A DNA stretch of 64,000 bases, from assembly GCA_037903475.1 (NCBI GenBank), contig JBAJFG010000011.1:331001-395000 (forward strand), written 5' to 3'. A model generated the notes under the pieces. That model saw nothing but the letters and a program-made list of their open reading frames with translations, had not been told where the DNA came from and did no database searches. This document shows, piece by piece, positions 35,001-46,962 of this stretch; within the stretch, counting starts at the first letter, position 1, and the number at the start of each line of letters is the position of its first letter. The translations under genes and the position numbers were made by a program. The stretch is from Ancylostoma caninum (lineage: Eukaryota; Nematoda; Chromadorea; Rhabditida; Ancylostomatidae).

Positions 35001-36360
35001 ATACCCCAGTGTATAGTTTGCCTGAAAGAAGATGGGCTCCGTAAAATGGGCGAGAAGGAAATGGGACGCCTGTTCCAGTTAAAAACTGAGAAGGAATACT
35101 CTCACTTAAGGACAACTTTCAGAAGTATTTGCACTTGTGAGTGTACAAGGCAAATGTGGTTAAAAAAGTCAAGTATAACACAGTTAAAGTGCAACGTATG
35201 CTACGTAACATCCGACTTTTTAACGTTTTGGCAAATTTATTTACTTACTAGCTGCCGTAGTCGTACACGACTTCGCTCGGGTGTTTTCATACCTCGGCTA
35301 TCTCACACTGCTGAGGCCAATTCTACCACCGATAAATTCATTATAATCTCTTTATAAAATTCTAACATTATAATCTCCATAAATTTGAGGATCAGCATGT
35401 AAGCGAAGCCCAAGTGACCCTTCCCCATCTACTTGTGGGCGGAAAGTTAGCAAAGCTATTTTGGTGACATTGAACCGATGCATTCGTACAAAGTGGTTGT
35501 CATATTCATATTCAGCGTATCGAGGAACCCCAGAAGACATGTCTTCACCGCTCCATTGGGCAGAAGAGCGAAAAATCAATAAAATCAATAAATCGATATT
35601 TCGTGTGAAATGGTTGTCATATACGTGTTCAGCGTATAGAGAGACCCCGTAGACATGTCCTAGTCCGTCCCCGAGCGAAAATGGAAAAAATCGATAAAAC
35701 CAATAAATCAATACTTCGTGCAAATTGGTTGTCATAGTCGTAGGGTACTGGTCGTACAGTCGCAGTTCTTTACTAGTCTCTTATTCTCATCATACTTCTT
35801 CATTGTTCCAATTTTTTTTTAGTTTTTCTCATTCACGGTTTTTTCTGCACTACTTTTCTTTGCTTTCTACTCAGGCTTCTTCCCCATTTTCTGCTCCTTA
35901 TTTTCGGTCTTTTTCCATCATTTTCGCCTTTTCTTCTTTGGTCTAGTCACCGATTCTGCTTCCCACACCACTGGTAATAACACATAACCTCCTGATAGAA
36001 ACAGAAAAGTGCCAGAACGTGACAGAATTTTTGTCAACGGGGGAAGCAAAGAGACAGAAAAAAAGCTTCAATGACACTCCATGCAGATCGAGCATTAGAA
36101 AACTGATGTAATGGATGGAGGACGAAAGAGCTCTCTGGAACAACTAAGTGCTGACGGCTTCTTTCCCATTAAATCGACTTTTTGTAGTTTATTCGTATGC
36201 TTTGCTGAGGAGCTTCACCCGTTTGCAGCACATCTCTGAACTGGAGAACTTCACTGTGCCTTCTATTTGCTAATATATCGTCGTTTGTTATGATTGTAGT
36301 GGATAGAATCATCTCGCTGTCGCTGCGTTTTCTCCACTTCTAAAGTGATCTGATAATGTT
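32048..36360. other. Intergenic stretch upstream of the glutamate-receptor gene
   Basis: No gene supported. A GC-rich block at about 34490-34770 (GAGGACCGGCACTGCGTGAG, then GCCACTTGGCAAGCGACC) stands out from its AT-rich surroundings and may be a dispersed repeat fragment. Three ~117-bp tandem units lie at 35475-35745. The promoter of the receptor gene should fall near the right end; no TATA box is obvious. Confidence 0.4.
35475..35745. repeat. Three tandem units of ~117 bp
   Basis: GGTTGTCATA followed by TTCAGCGTAT-type sequence and a run of AAATCAATAAATC recurs at 35494, 35612 and 35727 (third unit truncated), spacing 118 and 115 bp. Just upstream, CGTACACGACTTCGCTCGGG at about 35261-35280 resembles a motif seen in some invertebrate retroposons (uncertain). 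Confidence 0.75.
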
Positions 36361-36387
36361 TCAGATGGCAGGGCGGTGACAGACGCG

Positions 36388-39300
36388 ATGCTGACATTAT
36401 GTATCTGGGCGCTGATCCTCCGTGATGTCTGCGCTGCCACATACAACATTGGTAAGAAAGATAAAATAGTAAGTTCAGCGCTTTCAATATCCGAACATTC
36501 AGGGACGACGGCCACGAAGGGCTCGTTGGCGTACGAGAACGTGCGATACGGAGTGGAGCGGTGGAACAGCGCCAACGCGGCTCACACCGAAGTCTCGCTG
36601 AACATCGTCTCCACAGAGCTGTACTTCGCGGGGATCGAAGAACGCAGTGAGCACGCTTTTTGCTTTTTAGCACTCATCAGTATTTGCTCTCCAAATGGTA
36701 TACCATATGTATTTGTATAATTGGAGGTCCAGATGGAAGATGAGTAATTCCATACCTTTGGGTATGATCACCCCTAGGTGGCCATAAGTACAGACAACGC
36801 CACGTACGTATTGGTAACATGTTGATGGGTGCCAGACAATAGATAAGTTTGGCTACAATGACAGTTCTTCCTTGGGCAGTCGCAACAGAGCATGTGGGCC
36901 CGAGGAAGATTTGGCAGCCACGCGGTATTTTTTTTAATCTCGGATGTAATTGTCGCGCTAATCCATCTTCCTCGAAAATCTTGTGCAAATAATGTATGGG
37001 CGCGTGTCAAGCGACACAGACGTTAGTATAATAGGCCCTATGATCGGTTGAGATTTGGTAGTTAAAGGCGTGAATAGTTCCACCTTTAATGTTGATCTGC
37101 GCAGAATGCTGGATGTAGCATCGTTATGCTCCACATGACGGAGGAGCTCCGGATTTCCAGGAATCAAACAAATCGAAGTCTTCTGGTGCTTAGTGAAATT
37201 CAAATATAAGTGTTTTAGTGTGCGATGTAATGCAGCACAGTGTTGTCGCCGTGCTGATCCCAAACACAGAGGAACGTCTTGATGAGACGTTACTAAAGTC
37301 GATGTGCCACCACTTCAGGGTGAGTTTTTTCTGTTCCCGCTGCTATCCTCCTCGAGGAATGTAGCGCCTTTGGTCGCTGAGGCCGTGGGTGCACTGCTTC
37401 TGGTAAGCTGTGTTCATAGTTTTCCGCGAAGCGACACCACGACATGCGCAACGTGACAGTCATGCTAAACTTCATAAATTTACATACTCACACAAAATTT
37501 CACACATAGGGTGATTTGTGTGAACATCAACGGTTATACGGTTTTATGAACAGTCGCATGATCCGGTAGGTTTTAGGCCAATGCAGCAAGAAAAGCGAGG
37601 AAACAACAGCCAATTAAAGCTCGTAACGTCGGAAAATCATCGCATCGCGTCTCCCAGCAAGCTGGCATTCCGCCAATCGTGTCCTTTTTGAAGGAAAAAC
37701 TATAAACAGGACACGACGGGGATACGCGACGTCGCATCGTGATGTTAGGCCTCAACGCGGCATCTGCATCCATGGCGACTAACCGCTTTTGAACAGTTTG
37801 CTCGTGCGCGACTGTCGCGCCGCGACGAAGTATAAACAAAGCTGTACACATCGATTGTGGGCAGAGCGTCAACAGCAGCAAATCAATACACATCAAAGCC
37901 ACTGTCGCCATGGCCGCGATTATTTTTGATATCATTAACACAGTACTTCTTGAAGAGTATGGAGACAGCAAAAATAACAACACACCTTTTTAGATTCCCT
38001 GCCTAACGCTGAAAATGGGCAATCGCATGGATTTCGGTAAGAATTCCTGTTGGAATTGACTCGATAGCGACAGACACAATCTCGCGGTTGCAGCGCCGGA
38101 TTTTGTGACGAGTATCGGACCATCGCGCGGTTTGGGAGCTCGTGCAACTAGCGAGTTCCTAGAGAACCTTCGATGGACCTCATTCTTGCTCGCCTATCAG
38201 CACGAATCAGGTAATCGCAACATGACTTCAGAGAGTTAGTCTGTCTTCTTATTCTGCCCACCAGTTTTTTTTGATGCAAATGTTCCTTCCCGTTCACTAT
38301 TTTAAGCCAGTGAGATTGAAATGAAAACTATGAGAATTTTTGCGTGATTCTTGTATTTTCTCTCATTAATTCGATTATCAGTACATCAACCGCATGTCTC
38401 AACAGTCTCTCCCGAAAAGATAGACGGATTCCGTGACTAGAGAAACGCGGTGGGACGTGAACGATGGACGCGGAAAGAGTATGTTCCACAGCGTCGAGAA
38501 GGTCCCGCCGCTATTCTACGTTCGTCGCGCTGTGAGATGGCACGCGTAATTCGTCTATCCTCCTGAAAGGGCTGTAAGCTCTGAGGTTCAAAAATTGACA
38601 TGAAGGCAATTTATACTAGATGTGTGCGCCGCGAGCATGTCAGGTGCACGCCAGCGTTTATGGTGAATTTTCTGTGAAGACTGGCTGACGCCGCATTCTG
38701 AACGCAGGCGAGGCGAGGACCACCTTAGAACCAATTTGTGTATAGCTGCGTCTGAGCTGTGTGAGAACTGGGACTGGGCTTATCCTTCATTATTTAGAAG
38801 CACGCGGGTCAAACGCACGCACCAACTATAGGCTGTCCAGTGGCGGACGCAGAACATGGACGGAAGAGGGGAGGGGGGTGAAAAGTGGGACTTCCGCCGC
38901 CCTGTGACTCAAATGGAAAATATTTGAAAATAATGGAAATATCAATCGGAGTGGAAAAGTAGTAACAAGTAATTTTAATAATAATTATTCAGCGAATAAT
39001 TAAAAAACAATTAAATATGATCTATCGCAGGATTTTTTATATATTTATAAAACAGTTTCAAAAACCGATTCTCTGAGGGGGGGGGGGGCGGGGGGTGCTT
39101 CCCTTGCGTCCGCCGCTCAAATTGGCCTATACAAGTTATCATCAAGTGTGTTTCGCGTTTGGATGCTGGTCAAGGGCTGTAAAAATATTCTTCTAAGATC
39201 TGGAGGAGTTGGCCCCACTGATCTACGACCGTCGCTCCACTCACCACGGCGGCGATCGTGCGTCGATTCAGCTGCGACGTCTGCCGAACAACACCGACAG

Positions 39301-41847
39301 CTACGAGCCGTTCCTGAAATACGTTCGAAATCGCCTGCGACAGACGAATATTGTAGGTTCACTTGCCATCAGAAGGGACATTAACTTTATCTCTGAAGAT
39401 GTCTCTTTCAGGTGATCCACTCTAGCAATATCACCACCCTGTATGCTCTGCTACAACAGGCCAAGGGTATCAACATGACGGAACCGCCTTTTTCATACAT
39501 ATTCACTAATACAGTAAGCGCACATTTACACTTTTCGCTCACTCGTAGCTGTTATTCAATTCATTTAGGACCTCTCATTGCTGGAAGACTTCCTCAATAA
39601 CGTGTATGGTTCGTTTCACTGCAACATTACTGGCTTGCAGCTGGTCAAAAACGACCCGATGATGAAGGTGCAGCGGAGCGTAATTCTGTTCCTGATTTTT
39701 TGTGAAGTAGATGCTTTCAGACGTCGTTGGCGCTCACTTCGGAGGCGGTCTGGGTTGTTGGAACGGCACTTCACAAAATGACAGATGTTAGTTGCCTTTC
39801 TCGAGACAGAAGCTCTGACAACATAACATTGACCCAAAAATAATCACTGCAAGCATGTACGACTCTTTGAAAGTTCATCAGTTCCCGATCTGAGGTGCCA
39901 TTCAAAAATTTTTCACCAGCCGTAGAGGATTAGGAACACAATTGGTTACTCTTTCACCAGATGTCCTTGGTGTAGTTTTTTTCTGCTACAATGCGAGGGT
40001 CAAATTAAGCGGTAGAAATTATCGAAAATTTTTTCCATTGTAGCTGAAGAATATTGCAGCGTTACAGTTCCTATTTCAGTATCAGAATAGTTGTCTGTAG
40101 CGGATATTGTAGAAATATCCTCCTTCGAAACGGTTGTCTTTTGTGCAAGACTATTGAGAACTCTTTCTTCTCACTTTTTTAGGGTTTTTCTTAGGAGCAG
40201 CGATGTCCTCCAAAACTCCAGTTGAAAACTTCAAAACAGTCCGCATATATGAGCATCAACAGATACGAATCAAAGAGTGATCGGTTAGCGTTTGCCATAG
40301 AGATTGATTTTAAAAAAAGAGGGTAAAATAAACTTTATGTGAACATTTCGCTAGCTGCACAGAAGCGGGTGAAGCATTTCTCTTGCCTAAGTGAGCGCAA
40401 CAACGAATTCTTTGTTGCTGGCCAAATCGAACATTTCTTTGGTCAACATCTGTAGGTGCGCTGTGTTTGACCTTACGATTCTTACAACGCGCAAATTCTC
40501 GTTGCATGTCTGGATGGGTGCACATAAACTCTGGACATTCAACCAACCTATAGAAGACCAATTGGAACGAACGAAACGAGCAATGCAGTGTTTCTCAGAG
40601 ATTCTTGACAGCAGTACATACAGATCATATGGCTAACGCGGACACATGTATGCTTCGCCTTCAGTTGTTCAAATAAAAAATTGGAGCAGAAACAAGTTGA
40701 AGTCGTTGACGTTGATAGCTGGGCCCTAGACTCCTCCTTGAGCTAACGGAATTGGAAGGATTCGCGAAGAATTACATTTTTGTGAATAAAGAATTTCTTC
40801 GTGCCTGTTATGCATGGTTGAGATTTTGTTGGTCATGTTTTTTGATTGGTTTCCAAAAGCAAAGGCACAAAAAAGCGTAATACTTTCCTACTCCCTTGAT
40901 ATTTACCTTAAATCAGTCAACTTTTCAGTATTCCACAAAATTTTGATCATGTCATTTCTACCTCCAGGTTGTACTGTATTGCGTAATTGCACTTGGATAC
41001 TGGATGCCGTTCCCTCCTAGCTACAGAGAAGAACATTCGTGGCTTTTTTGGCAATGCATTTGAGCAGAAAAGGACGTGGATTCGGGATCGTTATCTTCGA
41101 TTTCACATTGTGGCGTCAAATTGTTATATATTCGGGCACCTCGTCAGGATAATTCCAGAGTCTGCATCCGAGTTGCAGCACAGGGAGTTTCGAAGTTTGC
41201 TATGCACTGGGAGAACCTGGAAAAACTGGTGGAAAGTTGTGGTAGACATTCCATTCTTTCATCTATAAGGCATAGTTTTTCCTTCTAATAAGGATCTTCA
41301 GCTGTCAAAGGTTTTCGGTAAAATCAATTCTCTTCAACTTGACCCTACTACTCTATAGATATCAATGTTTCTTGAAAACCTTAGCTTCCTAGTGATGTAG
41401 AAAGCATTTGCAAAAGTTAACGAGAAGGAAAAAATGCAAGTAAAAAAAACCGGCACGAATTTTCACTCTCAACACATTTCTACATCTACTCCCTTCAATG
41501 CGATTTTCGGGCAGAATCAGTCCAGTGTCACTACAGGCAAGCCATATTACGAATAAACAATACATTCTGTTGCAGCTGAAGGTACCTCCTCGACCAGCAG
41601 CTATGTTGTGCGACGCAAAAGACTCGTGGACTGACGGGTCGAGAATGAACGACGCCATCAGAAAGGTTGGTGCTCATCAACTGTTGCTCATCTATCTGAA
41701 AGCTTGGTTGTTATCTCACATCATTGTTATACTTCTTAGCTGAATGCTCGTCAGCAACTTACTGGTGACGTTCGCTTCGACAGTGGAGGCGAACGCGAGA
41801 ACCTTGTCTACTACGGCATTGGCAGGATCAATTCGCAGTTCGTCAAG
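36388..41847 (+). CDS. Ionotropic glutamate receptor (GLR-type), exons 1-10
   Basis: Ligand-gated cation channel subunit for fast excitatory transmission. Coding exons: 36388-36451, 36503-36646, 37219-37319, 37994-38036, 38094-38210, 39198-39352, 39412-39513, 39569-39667, 41576-41665, 41740-41847. All have GT/AG ends and phases agree without exception; exon 11 is at 56366-56491. The signal peptide MLTLCIWALILRDVCA comes first. The amino-terminal (LIVBP-like) domain follows the iGluR order: ENVRYGVERWNSANAAHTEV; CDVMQHSVVAVLIPN with KSMCHHFR (like the C-LL-GV-AI-GP and VQS-C segment); IPCLTLKM; EFLENLRWTSFLLAYQHES (the W-F-LLY strand); DLEELAPLIYDRR; FLKYVRNRLRQTNIVIHSSN. Four sequons occur (NNT, NIT, NMT, NIT). 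A trans-splice-type acceptor ends at 36364, followed at once by an out-of-frame ATG with a 4-codon uORF, so ATG 36388 is the likelier start. Divergence suggests a GLR-type non-NMDA subunit; I cannot name the orthologue. Confidence 0.92.
38838..39118. mobile_element. Short TIR MITE, GGCGGACGCA family, copy 2
   Basis: Left end CAGTGGCGGACGCAGAAC; complement of the right end GAGCGGCGGACGCAAGGG. Same family as 3328-3574 and 42113-42367. The interior is AT-rich, with G runs near both ends including 12 G at 39077-39088. No clear target duplication here. It sits in intron 5 of the glutamate-receptor gene. Confidence 0.65.
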
Positions 41848-42112
41848 GTACTGTTTTCGCTTGAATGGAATGAGAAAATAACATTTGGTAGAGAGATTTT
41901 TTTGTTCAACAAAAATGCCCTTCAAAACAGTTTTCCTTGAACGATTTTGTCGAGTCATGCCAACAACAATGAGGTTTTTTTTTATTATTGAAGATGATAT
42001 GTTTGGTTCTTGTAGTTATACATTAGTGTCTTATGCTCACACTGACACGGACGGATTCTACTTGAAATATCGTACTTTGGTCGCGAGCTCACTTGAAGAT
42101 AAAGGAGCGCAG

Positions 42113-42367
42113 CAGCGCCGGACGCAGAGGTGACAGGCCAGGGTAAGGAGCGCGGGGAAAAAAGTGACGCCTCCGTCATTTAGAGGACCCGGATTGAATA
42201 AAAAAATATTTACTTCAGAATGAAGTAAGAAGAAGTGAATATTAAAAAATAACAACAAAAATAAACGTTTGAAAATCAGCTAATACAAAATTTTTAATTA
42301 TGTCAGAATGCATTTATTTCTGAAGAACTCGGCGACCCATACCCAAGTTCCCTTGCGTCCGGCGCTG
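42113..42367. mobile_element. Short TIR MITE, GGCGGACGCA family, copy 3
   Basis: Left end CAGCGCCGGACGCAGAGG, complement of the right end CAGCGCCGGACGCAAGGG: 17 of 18 identical. Flanks GAGCGCAG and GAGCACAA match at 6 of 8, consistent with an aged 8-bp target duplication. It lies in the 14.5-kb intron 10 of the glutamate-receptor gene, 23 bp left of the inverted repeat bounding the RT-bearing element. Confidence 0.7.
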
Positions 42368-42389
42368 GAGCACAAGACTAGTGTACCTA

Positions 42390-43831
42390 CTCAAACATTC
42401 GGGCGTTTGGAGCGCCGGTCCACACCGTTTCTCGCGGCATGACACCTGCAGGACAAACGCAGAAGTTGGCGGAGTTGGCCCGCCTATTCCGCCGTTAGCC
42501 GCGCCTTTTCCTGCATTTCATCTGCTGTGGTCCTGCTAAGGGGGGGATAGCAGGATTAAGGCAGGTCATGTTCTATTGCAACCGTGACTACAAAAATAGT
42601 TCAAAAATGAGTTCGCCAGGCATGTATGTGCTCCCTCCACCAGCGCTCGACGAGCCGGACATCTGCGGCGAGGCAGATTATCCCGTCCGCGCCGCGTTGG
42701 CTCGCGACCGCATCCCACGCATCTTGTCTGGCCAAATGGTATACTAGGCCACTGTTTCAACGGTGCCTCAGCTCGCCAGACAAGTTTCGTAGGGCTCGTC
42801 TAGTCTGCGCCACAGCGGAGACTTAACTAAGCGTTTACAGCCGTCTGCCGGCTTATGTACGCTTCGGATTCCACGTGGCAATGGAGAAATAAAAAAGAAA
42901 AGAGGGTGCAGGAATAGATTGAATAGTAGAAATACTACAGTGAAATCTACGTTTCGCCTCTATCTCCCTATACGAAAAGGGAATTTACGTAGAGCCACTC
43001 CCGAGGCTCTTCAGTAGGGAGTGGCTTTCTATGAGAGAATAAATAGAGGAATAGCGGGATAGATCATGTATAAAGGCATGAGGAGGGGGGCTTATATACA
43101 GGTAGTTAGGCGGGAGGCTCTAAGGAAATGAGAAGGCGGGTACAGGCTAATGATCTGTGACCAACCTGTTGGTGATCTTATTCGCAAACTTTTTAATGCT
43201 GGTAATTTTTCGTAACTCACAGTATTTGTAGAATCTATTCACTTTGAAATTAAAATGATCTGTTTTATTACACTGACCAGTTACGATTCTATCATTACTT
43301 ATCTTAATATGTAAATCTAGAAAATTGCACTCATAGGAGTTAACATGTGTGGTGTCCATTCTGAGTATATTGTTGTAGGTGCTATTAAATATATTGAGAA
43401 TATTCCTTTCTTCCATATTATGAATTATTAGTGCATCATCCATATATCTATATGGATAAAAGACTAGGTTTTGTTTGAAATTATTGAAGGAGAATGTGTA
43501 TTCCATATATGAAAGTGTAAGGTCCGCTAATACAGGAGTGGCATTACCACCTTGTGGTACACCTTTGATCTGTTTAAAAACCACATTGCCAACTTTGCAA
43601 AAACTATCATATTATGTAGTTAGTAGGTAATCCAGCATGAAAATAATGGAGAAAATACATGATCCAGGTTAACCTGCATATCCCCTGCCTCATGCGCGCT
43701 CACAGCGGGTTTTCCTTCTCCATCCGCACCTTCAGCAAGTATTCCTGCTCCATCCGCGACTACCTGCCGGAAGCCCGCATCGGCCAAAAGTGGGCGGGTT
43801 CAATGGCGCTCCAAACGCTCGAATGTCTGAG
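42390..43831 (-). mobile_element. Reverse-transcriptase fragment between inverted repeats
   Basis: A minus-strand open frame (about 43605-43147) encodes an RT palm fragment: KQIKGVPQGGNATPVLADL, YRYMDDALII with the catalytic YMDD box intact, and CNFLDLHIKI followed by CNKTDHFNFKV. This motif order resembles Penelope-type or related RTs; the exact class is uncertain. The N-terminal RT motifs and any endonuclease are missing. A 27-bp sequence at 42390-42416 (core TTCGGGCGTTTGGAGCGCC) recurs inverted at 43805-43831, 25 of 27 identical, bracketing the fragment. Whether these are true element ends is inference. Confidence 0.7.
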
Positions 43832-46106
43832 TGAGCAGCGGTTTCTGGATACCAGATGGTCCTAACTTTGGATATGGCGTCGGATTTCTTGCTGTGACAA
43901 ACTCGTCTCGGTCATACTATGAATTGTCGTGGACGTCTCTCATGAAGGCGCAAAAACAACGCCCATAGAGACTGCGGAGATAGTCATGATGCTAGAGGAA
44001 AAAGCTGCCTACGTGCGATCGAACATCATGGTTGTCCATTTATTCTATTTATTTATACTTATTTACTCACGACGTCCCATAGAAAATAAAAGGAAAGAAA
44101 AAATGGATAAAATAAGGAGGCTCAACCCAGGTGGGAGGTTCATTTCTTCGCAGGAATCTAAGAGTCATGTGAGACATTCCCTTATACCGATTATGTTGAA
44201 ACAAACAATAAGGACCGATTATATTGAAACAAACAATAAGCGTTTTCAACAAATACTCACTCAGTTGGGCTTTCACCGTTGTCGACAACTGCTCTTTGAA
44301 AACTGCAAAATGAAGAAAAAAGAACCGTCGCCTTTTTTTCTGAGTCCAGTAATACAGTCGATGTGTACACAGATGCGAGTAATAACAAAACCTTTTTCAA
44401 AGACAAAAATAAACCATGCCTTGAAACAGCTGCATCGGAAAGAGTGAAATCAGAGAGGGTGATCAAAACAACAACCTCTCCTTGCAGCAAATGAAAATGC
44501 AAGCGTTTACAATAATTCATTCCAAAACAAGTGGGGAAAATCCATTGAAAACACCGCGAAAACTCACCTGATTCACTCACCTGTGGCCAGCCTTGCCCCC
44601 AACACATCACAAAGACCTTGAATTATCCTCATCATACGTTCTACGGTTCCACGGGTTCGTAATAAATTTGTTCAGGTGTCTAGTTTTACACAACGTTTGT
44701 GAGCAAAACCTCATAGTTCTGGATTTGGAGGGAGCGTCATCGATTTGATGAGGAAATCAAAAACGGCATCAAAACAAAAGACATAATTTCGGGTATTATA
44801 GTAATTTTAAAGATTGTCGGTGACCACTAAATAGAGAATGCTTATATTTCTCGTGTGCCAGCCTCACCAGCTGGGAGAACATCTGGCTGGGAATATGGAT
44901 CTTATTACGTTATGGTTTTGTTGCAGACGGGAACACCATTTCCAACAAATAACGGTCAGCACGACCCACTTGAGTAGCGTATCTGTTTTAGCTAATTTTT
45001 CTCGCTACTGTTTTTTTTCCAAAATCTTCCTACAGAAATTATTTCACACGATGGTCACGAATATGTAGCGCAGTATTGTGAGGTTACTGTAGACGAACTG
45101 TAGGACCCAGCTGCTCGTCGGCTTTGAGGATTAGCCACGTAGTAGCATCATGTTGGCGAATGTGCAGGTCCCATTGGGTAAATCAGCCTATTTTTGTCTA
45201 ATGCAGACTCATGGAACTATCAGAACTTTAGGATAACTAGCGCCCCTTCGGGACGCTAGAAAGTGGGGGTGGGGCAGCAGGAAGAGGTGGTCGACTGAGA
45301 CACAAATGAGTGCGTAGCGTGCCGCTACTCCACCGGTAGACGTGCATCTTGGTGTTTCCCCCACTATTGAACCACCGTGGACCCATTCTCCATCCGTGGA
45401 CCCGTATACTGGCGTTTTCCACGCTAATGGGAATCATGCGGACTCACTCTCTATCCGTGCAGCCGTATCCAGGCAGTTTCCCCACTTTTGGGCCAGGGAA
45501 GACCCATTCTCTCTTTATGGATCTGTATCCTTGCGTTCTCCTCACTATTGGGCCAGGGCAGACCTTTTCTCCATCGATGGATCCGTACCCTGCCGTTTTC
45601 CCACTGTTGGGCCACGGCGGAACCAATCCGCCTCCGTGGACTCGTTCCCTGGCACTTCCCTGCTAATGAGTTCCTGCGGACCCGTATCCTGCCGTTTTCC
45701 GCACCATTGGGCCACCCTTACTCGATCGGTGGACACCCATCCTGATGTTTTTCTGAACTATGGGGCCCCGGCACATCAGTCCTTCATCAGCACACCCGCA
45801 CTCTTTGTAAATCTTGAAAAAAATGGAAGAAAGCTTGGAAATACTTAGAAAGTTTAATCAATTGCACAACTGCTTCCAGAAAAGAGTCACAACAGCTTAT
45901 AATGACGTGTTCTTCGTCCGTCACTGTCTTGCCCGGAGGGCTCGAGACCGCTAGCCGCTGGTCCCATCGCAAAATCCCGAATGCACCCGACTGCCACCAT
46001 GTCTATGCTCCTATGACGAAACATCGGCCGAATGCCCCGTCAGCTGCGCATCCTCGCGAGGCACAGTCTATAATTGAGCCTCACGGCGAGCGCATGCGAT
46101 CACGTG

Positions 46107-46162
46107 CTATTCCCCCTACGCCTGCGCTCTAGAAAATTTTGTTGCACTACCATGATTTATAT
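46107..46162. repeat. Fragment shared with flanks of the 30-kb palindrome
   Basis: CCCCTACGCCTGCGCTCTAG and the following ~40 bases match 30266-30310, just left of the palindrome at 30309-31767. The end, TATATAAGAGG, matches sequence just right of that palindrome (31758-31770). It reads like the palindrome's two flanks joined with the palindrome missing. It lies in the centre of the foldback-like element. Confidence 0.6.
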
Positions 46163-46962
46163 AAGAGGATACTTGTCTAGCAGCATCGGCGACTCTTGCG
46201 AACCAATCATGGTCACGCTGTTTTTGTCCCCTGTTCCAGAGACATGAAGTAGCGGGGTGAGAGGATCAAGCATCACTCATTTGGCAGAACTTAGGTCATG
46301 CATGATATGCGGAGCATGACGACATGAATCACGAGTTTACTAGAATGAGACTCGTGATAGGGAAAAGCCATTGTGCTTCATTTTCTTCCATTTTTTTACG
46401 TCTTCAGCCATCTTTCTGGAATAAATGAATCTATCTATTAAACAAAGCGCCGTAAGGGGGCTAGAGCGGTTAGAGATACGGGGCGGCACTCATAGACACC
46501 GCAATCTTGAAGAGCAGACTGTGTGGCGAAATGGCCGATTTCCATGGACGCAGACACGTTCGCCTCGGGACCCGCAATTTCGTCACTGCTGGCTCTCCCG
46601 CATGCACGGAATGGTGATTTCATAACCTTCGCTGGCGGTCTCACCGCATAGGAGTGAGGGAGTGTTTACGAGCTTTCAGGCTGCACAATATACGCAGCAG
46701 AAAAACCAGCCTTCCACTGTTGCGACGCTTTGTGCACTCGCAGAAAGAAATGGGCGCGTGCTACGAGAGCTGCCGCGTCTCGAAAGCTCCGGGGAGGCTG
46801 GACCTACGCGGTCGCCTCAGCCCCTGTTGAATTTTCGATTGTGTAGTCACAACATTCGTTCGTTGCAACATTCGTTCGTTTCGAGAAAGCTTCTGCACTA
46901 ACAAAGAGTAAAAGCCTCTAAATAGGAAGGCATGACATTGTATATCCAATCAACTATATACG

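Noticed and set aside
45342..45848. 168-codon plus-strand ORF at the left arm of the foldback element
   Set aside because: Made of diverged inverted minisatellite units; three frames are open together.
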